Origin: a virus
Reading direction: 5' to 3' (one strand)
DNA: 64,000 nucleotides
Virus record (IMG/VR): IMGVR_UViG_3300006931_000029
Coordinates: 157,124-221,123 of that record
A program made the position numbers and the translations under genes. Within the stretch, counting starts at the first letter, position 1. The number at the start of each line of letters is the position of its first letter. The notes under the pieces are model-generated. The model did not search any database and was not told the origin of the DNA. It worked only from the letters and a program-made list of their open reading frames with translations. Shown piece after piece: positions 15,771-23,455 of the stretch.

Positions 15771-16207
15771 GCTAGTGAATCTTGGGGTTTCCAGGTGGTA
15801 GGACGAGAGCACCAAGCTCGGTGCATAAAATCCTTGTTGAATCCTTTGAAGAGATACTTTGGGTCCATGTCCAGCATCTTCGCCGTGACGTTGATGACCC
15901 GAGTCGTGTTGGCTTTTGAGTCACCGAACGCATGAGACACAAGCCAAATGGCGTGGACAATCTTCATCTTCCGCTTCGTCTCTTCCACCACCGCCGTCGA
16001 ATTGACGTACGTTGGATCGTACTCCCAGTCCCACTCTTGGCAGAGGTAGTCGATTGCTGCACACTCCTTGTCCGACATCTTGTACTCGGTGTCGAACGGA
16101 TAGATCATGAACTTCAACTCGCCGAAGTTCTGGGTTTCTTCAAGGAACGACCATGCCTCACCGTCGTCCTTGAACATTCTGCGGAGGTGATCGGGTGCTT
16201 GTGGCAT
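15767..16207 (-). CDS. Hypothetical protein, 146 aa
   Basis: Acidic and aromatic-rich (DYLCQEWDWEYDPTYVNSTA). No recognised domain. It begins one base from the stop of the collagen-like gene upstream and is coupled by GTGA to the next gene. Confidence 0.65.
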   Translation of the reverse strand: MPQAPDHLRRMFKDDGEAWSFLEETQNFGELKFMIYPFDTEYKMSDKECAAIDYLCQEWDWEYDPTYVNSTAVVEETKRKMKIVHAIWLVSHAFGDSKANTTRVINVTAKMLDMDPKYLFKGFNKDFMHRAWCSRPTTWKPQDSLA

Positions 16208-16208
16208 G

Positions 16209-16526
16209 TCAGAGATTGGTTAGCGAGAAACGACTCGACTTCTTCTTTGGCGGCGGTCTTGAGTCTTGTTCGAACTTGATCTCTTGGTCGATGGCGGCTG
16301 CTGAAAACGTAACGCCTTTACGGCGACGGGGCACAACTGTCTGCGATCCTTGATGACCCTGGGGTCCTGAGTACTGAACTCCTTGATGCCCTCCTCCAGA
16401 GGATTGGGAACCGGCAGAACCGCCGCCTCCGCCACCTCTGACGGCAACATAAGACACACCCCAGTTAAGTCTAGGGGCATGCGACCCAGAATCAAGCACC
16501 ACGAAATCGTCACCATTTGCGCCCAT
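16209..16526 (-). CDS. Short collagen-like protein (true start probably upstream)
   Basis: 105 residues from the first ATG, with GGGGGG and GHQGVQYSGPQGHQG repeats and a basic C-terminus. The same frame stays open upstream and reads NIGPTGCVGPVGP directly before this Met, so the collagen repeat clearly begins before it. The only candidate start there is CTG at 16595, behind AAGGGG. Likely another surface or fibre subunit. Confidence 0.65.
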   Translation of the reverse strand: MGANGDDFVVLDSGSHAPRLNWGVSYVAVRGGGGGGSAGSQSSGGGHQGVQYSGPQGHQGSQTVVPRRRKGVTFSAAAIDQEIKFEQDSRPPPKKKSSRFSLTNL

Positions 16527-16603
16527 CGGGCCAACAGGTCCGACGCAACCGGTCGGCCCGATGTTACGCGCGAATGGATTTGGATTCCTGTGCAGTTGGC
16601 CCC

Positions 16604-16804
16604 TTAGACGAAAGGGCGCACAAGGACGTCGACGAGGGCGAGGTCAGTTGGGAGTTTATCTTTGTTGTCGAGCGTGGCTTTCATCGCAGCGGCACGGTCG
16701 TCAGTGGCGATGAAACAATACGGCGGAACGATGAGCACCTCGGGTGTACCTTCTTCGCGCTGTTTGTGGGTAGGTTTCTGAACGATAGCGACTTCGTAGA
16801 GCAT
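16604..16804 (-). CDS. Hypothetical protein, 66 aa
   Basis: MLYEVAIVQKPTHKQREEGT is a typical small phage protein start, followed by VLIVPPYCFIATDDRAAAMK, a strand-helix pattern seen in stand-alone phage proteins of about this length. Function unknown. Confidence 0.65.
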   Translation of the reverse strand: MLYEVAIVQKPTHKQREEGTPEVLIVPPYCFIATDDRAAAMKATLDNKDKLPTDLALVDVLVRPFV

Positions 16805-16819
16805 AGGTTTTGGTAGAAC

Positions 16820-17149
16820 TCAACCTGATTTTCGACTGGAAATTTCCTTCAGTAAAGACCTGATGATGTCGTGGTACTCTTGCCAGTGAAGCGGCATGGT
16901 CGGAGAGTAGTATTCCACGTTGCCTAGTTTCTTCTCGATTTCAGCGTGACGCTTTGAGAGCGGTAGAGGCGCGAGTATCCAGCGACGATGATGTCCATGG
17001 ATCGTTGGTTGTTCAACGGCAAGCCCTTTCTTTACCAGGCGATTCAGTGCAGCCACTTCCCAACTTCGGACGTCTCCACCGGAAATCGGTGACAGCTGCA
17101 ACAGCTTGTAAACACGAGCCTCAAGCTCGGTGAGTTTAGGATCGCCCAT
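16820..17149 (-). CDS. Winged-helix-like protein, 109 aa
   Basis: From MGDPKLTELEARVYKLLQLS, residues 5-55 resemble a winged helix (VAALNRLVKKGLAVEQPTIH, then HHRRWILAPL as the wing). ATG 17149 is preferred to the longer frame because it leaves room for a divergent control region with the plus-strand gene at 17195. Possible transcription regulator. Confidence 0.6.
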   Translation of the reverse strand: MGDPKLTELEARVYKLLQLSPISGGDVRSWEVAALNRLVKKGLAVEQPTIHGHHRRWILAPLPLSKRHAEIEKKLGNVEYYSPTMPLHWQEYHDIIRSLLKEISSRKSG

Positions 17150-17164
17150 GAGCAGAAGAATTCG

Positions 17165-17194
17165 TTTACGTTTTAACAGACTAGTAGGTAGTCT
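17165..17194 (+). promoter_or_regulatory. Possible plus-strand promoter
   Basis: TTTACG at 17165-17170, then TAGGTAGTCT directly before the ATG at 17195. It resembles the minus-strand elements, but the -10 placement is ambiguous (TAGTCT abuts the start codon). Confidence 0.35.
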
Positions 17195-17464
17195 ATGAAA
17201 CCGATCCAACTCGTCGAGGCTCTGCTAGGTGACACGCAGCCAGTGATCGTGCAAGATCGTGTGATCCCGAACGGCGACATGGTTTGTCCTCACTGCAAGG
17301 AAAGCATCCACGAAAAGGGACTAGCGTACCGAGATGGTCAACACATCCACGGTGCCTGCGGCGGTACGGTGACTCTTCCTCCACCATCAGCGACCGAGCT
17401 GAAGTGGCTCGACCAATTCAAATCACAGGTCTCGAGTCTGAAGAATCCGCCGGCGAATATCTGA
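17195..17464 (+). CDS. Zinc-ribbon protein, 89 aa
   Basis: One of few plus-strand genes. MVCPHCKESIHEKGLAYRDG then HIHGACGG give a CxxC plus His/Cys set that could bind zinc. It is divergent from the winged-helix gene and converges with the gene at 17418, overlapping it tail to tail by 47 bases. Confidence 0.65.
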   Translation: MKPIQLVEALLGDTQPVIVQDRVIPNGDMVCPHCKESIHEKGLAYRDGQHIHGACGGTVTLPPPSATELKWLDQFKSQVSSLKNPPANI

Positions 17465-17615
17465 TTTCGATCCAGAAGCCGATCATCGGCAATGGACAGA
17501 CATAGAGGCGCTTGGCCTTCTTGTCGTAGTAGGCGCCAATCCACAGGTCGTACCACCGAAAGAAGGTTTCGACGGTGAGTTCCCAATCGCAGCGATAAGA
17601 CGAAGGCGTTTGCAC
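17418..17615 (-). CDS. Conserved phage protein, 65 aa
   Basis: The segment RWYDLWIGAYYDKKAKRLYV followed by CPLPMIGFWIEI matches a short phage family with the pattern 'W.GaYwd...r.LYvCplP'. Function unknown. Only three bases separate it from the upstream zinc-ribbon gene. Confidence 0.75.
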   Translation of the reverse strand: MQTPSSYRCDWELTVETFFRWYDLWIGAYYDKKAKRLYVCPLPMIGFWIEIRYSPADSSDSRPVI

Positions 17616-17618
17616 GGA

Positions 17619-17999
17619 CTAAACCTCTTCTTTTCCGTCACGAATCATCTGAGCGCCCGGATACTTCTCCTGCAGCTCCTTGAACTCTTTCGATAGGGTC
17701 AAGAGAGCGTCGATCTTTTGGGCTTTGAGCTGCGCCTCGATTCGATCGGTGATGATGTTGACCAGCTCCTTCAGCGAACTGTGATTTGGATCGTCGAGGT
17801 TTCGATTGTCTACTGTGTTGGCGTAATTTTCCGCCCAGATACCCAAGATTCTGAGGTCCTGAACATTGATGACGATCGTCGCATCATTCTTCGGATCACA
17901 CGGGATGTCCTTCGTCCCACAAGCCGGACAACTCGTTGCTCCTTTCAACTCGTCAGCGGTGAAAGATTTATTGCAACGAATACAACGGGCGGCGTCCAT
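17619..17999 (-). CDS. Zinc-ribbon and helix protein, 126 aa
   Basis: Residues 6-33 hold CIRCNKSF and CPACGTKDIPC, a zinc ribbon. It is followed by VINVQDLRILGIWAENYANT, a helix motif common in phage proteins of this layout ('W.ELR.L..WAE..A'). The C-terminus is a coiled coil. Confidence 0.7.
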   Translation of the reverse strand: MDAARCIRCNKSFTADELKGATSCPACGTKDIPCDPKNDATIVINVQDLRILGIWAENYANTVDNRNLDDPNHSSLKELVNIITDRIEAQLKAQKIDALLTLSKEFKELQEKYPGAQMIRDGKEEV

Positions 18000-18002
18000 G
18001 TC

Positions 18003-18227
18003 CTACTTATCGACGCGAAACGCATTGCGAATCTCGTCCCGCTCCTTCGTCCAGTCTTTGCACCAGTCAATGATCGGTTGTCGGGCGGTAGGAACTTCCA
18101 TTCCAATCATGATAACGAACTCTTGCAGCGCATACTCCATGGCGAGAACTCTGGCTTCCCAATGAGTCTGCGGCTCACAGCCAGGCGGTTCCTGGCTGGG
18201 AAGGCCTCGGTCTTCGTTAATGTCCAC
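18003..18227 (-). CDS. Hypothetical protein, 74 aa
   Basis: Helical and Trp-rich C-terminal half (IIDWCKDWTKERDEIRNAFR). Overlaps the upstream phosphatase by 11 bases. No family recognised. Confidence 0.65.
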   Translation of the reverse strand: MDINEDRGLPSQEPPGCEPQTHWEARVLAMEYALQEFVIMIGMEVPTARQPIIDWCKDWTKERDEIRNAFRVDK

Positions 18228-18816
18228 CTGACGAGAACGCCTTCACCAAGTCCAGATATGGTTGCGACATCTTGTGAGCTGCCGTCCTCGACGCCCAATC
18301 GATGGCCGTGTCAAGACTCATGCTCATGTTTCGAATAGCGTATGCAGCAGCGACAGCCCCGGTCCGGTCTGTACCGTTCAAGCAGTGAACGTAGATTTTC
18401 TTCGCGCTCATCTCATTCAGTCGGCTGATGAAATCGATCAGCCCTTCGAAGTCGTAGGACTGTGCCGAAGGACCGGTGACGTCCGGCGTCGTACCGCCTT
18501 CGATCGGCCACCAACAGAGAAGCCTGTTTTGATAAGGCATCGCGTGCATCAAAGCAGGGTCCCACTGAGGATCGAGAAACGGCGGAGCACTACGGGTGAA
18601 CTTGCAGGCGTAGGTGCGCTCGAGAACCTCTAGCAGGTCAACCTCGCCGGTGTTATCGGTCAGACAGATTTGAATCAAACCGGATTTCTCAGAACCGATC
18701 AACGAATCGAGCTGAGCAAAGTCGACTTCTCGGTCCTTGTTCAGTGGGAAGTTGCCACGCCAAAGATTGCCATGGATTTCGGAGACGCGAGCCGGATCAA
18801 GGATGGGATTGTTCAT
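18217..18816 (-). CDS. Protein-tyrosine/dual-specificity phosphatase
   Basis: 199 residues. The signature IYVHCLNGTDRTGAVAAAYA contains the CX5R loop with nucleophile Cys145 and Arg151, typical of cysteine phosphatases. The WPIEGGTTPD region could hold the general-acid Asp. Substrates may be phosphotyrosine, phosphoserine or a small molecule. With the pseudokinase at 56.4 kb it suggests phosphate-based signalling, but nothing links the two directly. Confidence 0.8.
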   Translation of the reverse strand: MNNPILDPARVSEIHGNLWRGNFPLNKDREVDFAQLDSLIGSEKSGLIQICLTDNTGEVDLLEVLERTYACKFTRSAPPFLDPQWDPALMHAMPYQNRLLCWWPIEGGTTPDVTGPSAQSYDFEGLIDFISRLNEMSAKKIYVHCLNGTDRTGAVAAAYAIRNMSMSLDTAIDWASRTAAHKMSQPYLDLVKAFSSGGH

Positions 18817-19196
18817 GGTTGTGTTCGTTCGCCTCTGCGCATCTTCATTTCAGCTTCTCGCGACTCCTTGAGAGCATGATAGCTCTCACGGTCAGTCTTG
18901 AGATGGTTAAGAAGCCAAGCTTCAGTCATGTTGCTGGCGAAGATTTCTGCCTCCTCATAGTCAGTGAAAACCCACGGATGGGTCAAGCACCAATGACGTG
19001 GATTAAACGTCGCCGTGTATGACTTCGTCAACCTCAACCAAACGCCAGATGACACGCGTCGAAATTCAATGATGCTCCCACCTGGATACGGTATTACCCG
19101 TGCTTCCAACCGAGGGATAGGAATAGCTGGAAGCGTGTTGAGCGGTGAGGAGATTCGCCGCTTCCACCAAACTCGAAGTATGCGCAGCCATCTCAC
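18813..19196 (-). CDS. Hypothetical basic protein, 127 aa
   Basis: Arg/Trp-rich N-terminus (MRWLRILRVWWKRRI) could be membrane-peripheral. Beta-rich middle (GSIIEFRRVSSGVWLRLTKS) and a highly charged helical tail. ATGA overlaps at both ends. Confidence 0.65.
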   Translation of the reverse strand: MRWLRILRVWWKRRISSPLNTLPAIPIPRLEARVIPYPGGSIIEFRRVSSGVWLRLTKSYTATFNPRHWCLTHPWVFTDYEEAEIFASNMTEAWLLNHLKTDRESYHALKESREAEMKMRRGERTQP

Positions 19197-19555
19197 TTTT
19201 TCTTAAACGCTTCCAGTTCCGGCGGGCCATAGACGTTGTCGACGGCTGAGTTTGCCGTATACCGAGCGTCGCTCGATCCAGCGCCATTGTCAATCGCCTT
19301 GTTGAAGACTGACCACCAGAGAACTGCTCGGTCGCCGGCAACCACCATAGTCGTGGGAAGCGGAAGCTTCGCCGGTTGCTTTGCGTCCTTGTCCATGTAG
19401 ACGATGATGTCCGGACCAGGAAAATAGACGTGAACGTAAGCGTTCACCAGCAGCGTTCCGCAGATGAACAATACCGCAAGGGCGATTGCCACGTCGCGAG
19501 GATCGAAATACTGCCACCAGCGTTTGCGTGGCGGCGGGTTGCTGAGCTGCTTCAT
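19193..19555 (-). CDS. Single-pass membrane protein, 120 aa
   Basis: A basic N-terminus (PPPRKRWWQYFDPRDV) precedes one hydrophobic helix (AIALAVLFICGTLLVNAYVH). The remaining 80 residues are predicted periplasmic. Function unknown. Confidence 0.65.
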   Translation of the reverse strand: MKQLSNPPPRKRWWQYFDPRDVAIALAVLFICGTLLVNAYVHVYFPGPDIIVYMDKDAKQPAKLPLPTTMVVAGDRAVLWWSVFNKAIDNGAGSSDARYTANSAVDNVYGPPELEAFKKK

Positions 19556-20067
19556 GGTTCGATGATCTTAGCGATTGTGGCTAGCGCTTCCTTTGTAGAG
19601 TGGTGCATTCCAGTCGTGAGGTAATCAGAAATCCGCTTAGCCTTCTGCTCAGGAGAACTGTCTGGCCATTTGGCCTCCGGAATCTTGGATGCGTCTGTCA
19701 GCAGGGTGATGCCGTGAACGCCATGAAAATCAGCACGAACTCGGATGACGTTTGATTCGATCGTCTTGAACAAATAGCCCTGCGGACATTCCTTGATCAA
19801 GTTTTCAACGTCGTCCTTGTTGATGCAACCGTACTCCGACCGGTCCGGATTGTCGCCGTTCAGTATTTTGAATGGCCGAGTGAGGAAGCTGTTGTTCAGC
19901 CCGATGATCGAAATGAACTTGGTGGATGGACCGTAAGCAGTCAGCGTGCCGGCTCTAGGATCATTCCACCAGACGGCGCAGCTCCTGCACTCGCACCACT
20001 TGGGATTCTCAGCGATGCGGCTGGGAACCACCAAGCTGCCACAAGAGTGGCAAAACATCATCTTCAT
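19552..20067 (-). CDS. Zinc-ribbon protein, 171 aa
   Basis: MKMMFCHSCGSLVVPSRIAE and WCECRSC supply four cysteines for an N-terminal ribbon, as in many phage proteins that start 'C..CG...I.P'. The larger C-terminal part (GYLFKTIESNVIRVRADFHG) is unassigned. Confidence 0.65.
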   Translation of the reverse strand: MKMMFCHSCGSLVVPSRIAENPKWCECRSCAVWWNDPRAGTLTAYGPSTKFISIIGLNNSFLTRPFKILNGDNPDRSEYGCINKDDVENLIKECPQGYLFKTIESNVIRVRADFHGVHGITLLTDASKIPEAKWPDSSPEQKAKRISDYLTTGMHHSTKEALATIAKIIEP

Positions 20068-20351
20068 TTGCCGAACCCGCCGCCACCCTTCTTGAAGTCG
20101 TCGACAGTGATGTCGCTGGCCCTGAAGACGACGAGAGGATAGTAAGGAGCGAAGATTGACACGCTCTCGTTGCTATTGCGATGCCACCGCGCGAACAGAG
20201 CCATCTGAACTTCCAGGAGTCTGGTCATGTCCCTGTCCACCTCCGGTGAAAGTGGAACGGTCACACTGGGATAAACCAGTCTCAGCCGAAGTTCCTCAGC
20301 TGAAAGTTCCTCATCAGTCCACTCTGAATAACGGTGTGCAACGACTCTCAT
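20064..20351 (-). CDS. Hypothetical protein, 95 aa
   Basis: ATG at 20351 is ATGA-coupled, giving MRVVAHRYSEWTDEELSAEE. Ends in a glycine-rich FKKGGGGFGK tail. No family recognised. Confidence 0.65.
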   Translation of the reverse strand: MRVVAHRYSEWTDEELSAEELRLRLVYPSVTVPLSPEVDRDMTRLLEVQMALFARWHRNSNESVSIFAPYYPLVVFRASDITVDDFKKGGGGFGK

Positions 20352-20773
20352 TTGGTATGGGTGCCCTCTACTCCGCGGGCTAGACGGTCTTTGGTTCTCT
20401 TCTGTAACCACTCGAGTGCAGATTCCAGATGCTTCAGAGCCTCAGCGTTTTCCACACAGGCGTATTTGCCTGGGATGCTGAAGTTGAACGAGCTGTCCTC
20501 GTTGCGGGCGTACTGGAATCCCCGCATGCGATCGATGGCAACGGCGATAATCGCTTCGTTCGTAATGCCGTTACGGTCGGCTGGGGTTTGAATCGGTCCG
20601 TTTTGGAACCGAAGGTTCACGCCGAACGGTACGCGCTCACCAGCAATCGCGCCGGCTTCGCCAATGATGTCGTACTTGTGGTTGGCACCGCCAGGACCTG
20701 GCGCGTCAACAGCTGCGATTTCGATGGCTTCGTTGAGACCGCCGACAATGTGATTTGAGATGATGCGTTTCAT
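20348..20773 (-). CDS. Conserved phage protein, possible Acb2/Tad1-hairpin family
   Basis: 141 residues with hallmark segments MKRIISNHIVGGLNEAIEIA, DAPGPGGANHKYDI, LRFQNGPIQTP, RNGITNEAIIAVAIDRMRGF and a closing RTKDRLARGVEGTHTK. The family is extremely common in phages. I believe the C-terminal hairpin with RGVEGT is the one grouped with the Acb2/Tad1 nucleotide-signal sponges that block CBASS and Thoeris, but I cannot check that here. The conserved-family call is strong; the anti-defence role is tentative. Confidence 0.75.
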   Translation of the reverse strand: MKRIISNHIVGGLNEAIEIAAVDAPGPGGANHKYDIIGEAGAIAGERVPFGVNLRFQNGPIQTPADRNGITNEAIIAVAIDRMRGFQYARNEDSSFNFSIPGKYACVENAEALKHLESALEWLQKRTKDRLARGVEGTHTK

Positions 20774-21148
20774 TTAGTAGGGTGGATTTTTGGTTAGTTC
20801 CTCAGCGATGCAGAACTTTCCCCTTACTCTTGTCATCAAAACCTCTTTCGCAATGTCCGGTCCGGCGGCGAAGTCGCAGTGAGCCATGCTCTGTGGAAAA
20901 CCAGTTGCTTCGAAGGCCCACTTAGTCAGGTCGTCTAGCGTAGCCAACGTCTCAGCTGTCGGTCCCCATTCGTCATGAATGATCCAGACGTCTGGCCTTC
21001 CGTACAATCGAACGGTCAGCCTGTTCGCTTGATGAATCCAATAGGAGCGGCGTCGCCTGCTGCGTTGGCGATCGACGTTGCGGTACGCTCTGGCAATCTT
21101 GTGCAGTAGCCGAGAACGAGTACACGCGTCTAGTTTTGGTGTCTTCAT
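20774..21148 (-). CDS. Hypothetical protein, 124 aa (start uncertain)
   Basis: From MKTPKLDACTRSRLLHKIAR; a GTG at 21184 or TTG at 21199 could extend it into the 100-base gap upstream (GRKLGHIGFT). Contains WIIHDEWGPTAETLATLDDL. The basic N-terminal helices suggest nucleic-acid contact. No family recognised. Confidence 0.6.
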   Translation of the reverse strand: MKTPKLDACTRSRLLHKIARAYRNVDRQRSRRRRSYWIHQANRLTVRLYGRPDVWIIHDEWGPTAETLATLDDLTKWAFEATGFPQSMAHCDFAAGPDIAKEVLMTRVRGKFCIAEELTKNPPY

Positions 21149-21248
21149 CGTGAAGCCAATGTGGCCGAGCTTTCGCCCGGCCACAAGGTCCAGCTTCAAC
21201 TTACGGACACCGGCAAACGCCGGGCCGCTCAAGTGATAAGAACAGCGA

Positions 21249-21605
21249 TCAGGCTTTCTTAGCCTTGGGTGGCACCACAGACACAGAGACCAGCATGCCA
21301 TAGGTCCGATTGTGGCGGGCGAAACGGCGTCCGGACATAAGTTTGGCAGTCGCGAGGCTGACGAACTCGAACGTCTCCTCTGTGCCGTCTGCGTGTGTGA
21401 CGACCGTCTTGACGGAACCGAACTCCGCCTTCAACTGAACGAGAATGGTCTCAACGGCGTTGACGGCACTGGCGAGTTTCTTGTAGCCTTCACCGCCGCC
21501 ACCTTGATTGCGGTTGTTGCCGCCCTGAAAATGGAAGAACCATTCCGGCTTCCAGATTTTGGATTTTGCTTTGCGTACTTTACCGTGGAAGACTTCGATG
21601 TGCAT
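21249..21605 (-). CDS. DUF1508-like protein, 118 aa
   Basis: The pattern EWFFHFQGGNNRNQGGGGEG then YKKLASAVNAVETILVQLKA resembles DUF1508/YegP repeats, in which 'W.w.l....g.....sgEgY.....a...I..v' folds as a small alpha/beta unit. Only one repeat is present. It lies one base after the ACP gene. ATG at 21605 was chosen; the longer frame lies inside the ACP gene. Confidence 0.65.
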   Translation of the reverse strand: MHIEVFHGKVRKAKSKIWKPEWFFHFQGGNNRNQGGGGEGYKKLASAVNAVETILVQLKAEFGSVKTVVTHADGTEETFEFVSLATAKLMSGRRFARHNRTYGMLVSVSVVPPKAKKA

Positions 21606-21606
21606 G

Positions 21607-22038
21607 TTAGCTTGATGTTGGGATTGTGGTGCCGCCGGAAGCGATATAGTCGAGCACGTGACCGTAGGTCTTGAACTTCTCTGCGTGCTCTTCAGGAATT
21701 TCGCCACCGATTTGGTCTTTGAACTCCTCCTCGATCGCCATAAGCAACTCGACCATGTCGAGTGAGTCGCAACCAAGATCGTCAAAGGTGGCAGAACCAA
21801 CCACCTGGTCGGAGTTCAGGTTCAGCTGATTGACGAAGATTTCTCGGAGCTTAGTGTCGACTTCTTGGCGTTCCATAGCGGTTTGAGGTTGGATGAATAA
21901 GGCGTGGTGAAAAGCTTTGAGTAGAAGAACTCGGTCGAAGTTGCTGATAGTTGGATCGATTCCCAGTGGAAGCCTGACGTAGTTCAGCGCAAACAGAAGC
22001 CACTCGCGTTCCTCGCGTAGGCGTTGCAGCTCGTCCAT
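21607..22038 (-). CDS. Acyl carrier protein with N-terminal extension
   Basis: 143 residues. Residues 55-135 form an ACP: TKLREIFVNQLNLNSDQVVG, then FDDLGCDSLDMVELLMAIEE, with Ser92 of the DSL motif as the phosphopantetheine site. The start at 22038 overlaps the upstream stop as TAATG, so the 54-residue N-terminal extension (helical, with LLKAFHHALFIQ) is probably translated. A second start at Met55 would give a normal-length ACP. ACPs in phages are rare; possible uses are lipid modification or binding a host synthase. Confidence 0.85.
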   Translation of the reverse strand: MDELQRLREEREWLLFALNYVRLPLGIDPTISNFDRVLLLKAFHHALFIQPQTAMERQEVDTKLREIFVNQLNLNSDQVVGSATFDDLGCDSLDMVELLMAIEEEFKDQIGGEIPEEHAEKFKTYGHVLDYIASGGTTIPTSS

Positions 22039-22313
22039 TACGGAAGCCTCTTGGAGAGTTCCTTCCGCTTCGTAGTTTCAAAGTCGTCCGGTTCCGCCTC
22101 CACAATCTTGGAAAGCTCTGCAAGATCACCGAGAATTTGTCGGTATTCTGGAAAGATGAAGCTGATGATTAGCACGCGGAAACTGCCAATCTCTGCAGTG
22201 CGAGCAAGGATGATGTTGAGGATGGCCTTCTTCATCTCCTTGTTGCTCATGTGATCCGCGGAGCGCATGTAGTATTCCAGGAGCTGCGGGACGGTTTGGC
22301 GTCTGTCTTTCAT
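22038..22313 (-). CDS. Hypothetical protein, 91 aa
   Basis: Mixed helices with a hydrophobic stretch (FRVLIISFIFPEYRQILGDL) and a basic C-terminus. Coupled to the ACP gene by TAATG, so the two products may work together. Confidence 0.65.
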   Translation of the reverse strand: MKDRRQTVPQLLEYYMRSADHMSNKEMKKAILNIILARTAEIGSFRVLIISFIFPEYRQILGDLAELSKIVEAEPDDFETTKRKELSKRLP

Positions 22314-22555
22314 TTGCGTGATCCTCCTTCAACTGTTGATGTGACTATCTTGCCGCCGAGAACCGTGGCGCCCCAACCTCCGTTGAGAGCGCTAGTCGAG
22401 ATGATGTAGCCGAGGTAGCCGTCAACTCCGAAGCAGTAGGAAACCTGTTCACCTCGGTACATGAAGACGCCCTTCGGTCCTCCTGCGGCGTGAACGGCGG
22501 TTGGCGCGTCGATCCATTGGGCGTTTGGCGACGTCGTGTATTCATGCCGACTCAT
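22310..22555 (-). CDS. Hypothetical protein, 81 aa
   Basis: Gly/Tyr-rich strands (VDGYLGYIISTSALNGGWGA). ATGA overlaps on both sides. No family recognised. Confidence 0.65.
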   Translation of the reverse strand: MSRHEYTTSPNAQWIDAPTAVHAAGGPKGVFMYRGEQVSYCFGVDGYLGYIISTSALNGGWGATVLGGKIVTSTVEGGSRK

Positions 22556-23178
22556 ACCAGTCCTGCGTCAGTTGCCTTCTGAACAATCTCAGTGGAGTCA
22601 TCCAGCGAGAATTCTCCGGTGGTCATCAGTTTCTCGACCGTAATACCCTTCAAGAACTGCGGACCTGTGAATCCTGCTTTGATCAGACGCGCTATCATCG
22701 CAAGTGAGACACCTAACACGCTCCGGAAAGCAGACGCGTCCCGGTTTGATGAGTCTAGCGATTCGTCGAGGTCTCGCTCCTCGTCCTGCCGTTCGATGAA
22801 GTCTTTCGCCAGCTTCGCCATGTTCAACTTGTCGATCCTGCCTTTGATGACGTACGAGTTGTCACCCATGCCGATCGGCTCCTTGAGGGCGTACTCCGAT
22901 CGAGAAAGGATTGCTTTCAATTCACCGATGTTGAACTCGTCTCTGAACAAGTCGATGGCTCCATCTCGATAGTCAGGAACGGTGTACAGCTCGACGGCCA
23001 GTTTTTCTAGTTCGGCCCAGCGGTCAAACAAGATAACCGAATGATGCTCCTCGTTGCGGTGTTCTCGGCGGAACATCACCAGTGACCGATGTACGCGATG
23101 CAGCGTAAGTGCGGGACAGGATTCTGCCGCCTTCTCCGCTGCCAAAAGTGCGGCGGCACGGAAATACAGATTGAGCAT
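22552..23178 (-). CDS. Hypothetical helical protein, 208 aa
   Basis: N-terminus rich in Ala and Leu (LYFRAAALLAAEKAAESC) and long acidic helices (RQDEERDLDESLDSS). The C-terminus has repeated helix-turn units (LIKAGFTGPQFLKGITVEKL). No family recognised. A GTTTACC 30 bases upstream lacks a -10 at the usual distance. Confidence 0.65.
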   Translation of the reverse strand: MLNLYFRAAALLAAEKAAESCPALTLHRVHRSLVMFRREHRNEEHHSVILFDRWAELEKLAVELYTVPDYRDGAIDLFRDEFNIGELKAILSRSEYALKEPIGMGDNSYVIKGRIDKLNMAKLAKDFIERQDEERDLDESLDSSNRDASAFRSVLGVSLAMIARLIKAGFTGPQFLKGITVEKLMTTGEFSLDDSTEIVQKATDAGLV

Positions 23179-23224
23179 GTCTGCGTAGAACGTAACCTGG
23201 ATAGGTAAACGATTCCAGACTAAG

Positions 23225-23455
23225 TTATGTTTCGCTAATGTCTATCTCAACCTTGACCGTTCCGTCGGCACACTTAACCTCCATCAAACGGATCGTGCGA
23301 CCTTGAAGAATGAGAATGACGAGAGTGGCACGGCGATGGCGGTTAAAATCCCTTTCCCATGAACAGCCAGCCGATTCAACTAAGGCGCTGAGCGCTTCGT
23401 GAGCCATCGCCATCTCTTCTTTGGTAAAATCCAGTGAATCAGCCATCTTGCTCAT
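23225..23455 (-). CDS. Hypothetical protein, 76 aa
   Basis: Helical first half (FTKEEMAMAHEALSALVESA) and a beta-hairpin second half (TIRLMEVKCADGTVKVEIDI). ATGA-coupled upstream; 46 bases separate it from the next gene. Confidence 0.6.
   Translation of the reverse strand: MSKMADSLDFTKEEMAMAHEALSALVESAGCSWERDFNRHRRATLVILILQGRTIRLMEVKCADGTVKVEIDISET

Noticed and set aside
16220-16534. Second frame over the collagen-like gene at 16.2 kb
   Set aside because: It lacks Gly-X-Y periodicity and conflicts with the better-supported frame.
23205-23220. GTTTACC upstream of the 23178 gene as another promoter copy
   Set aside because: The -10-like sequence lies at the wrong distance and the TTTACA consensus is broken.
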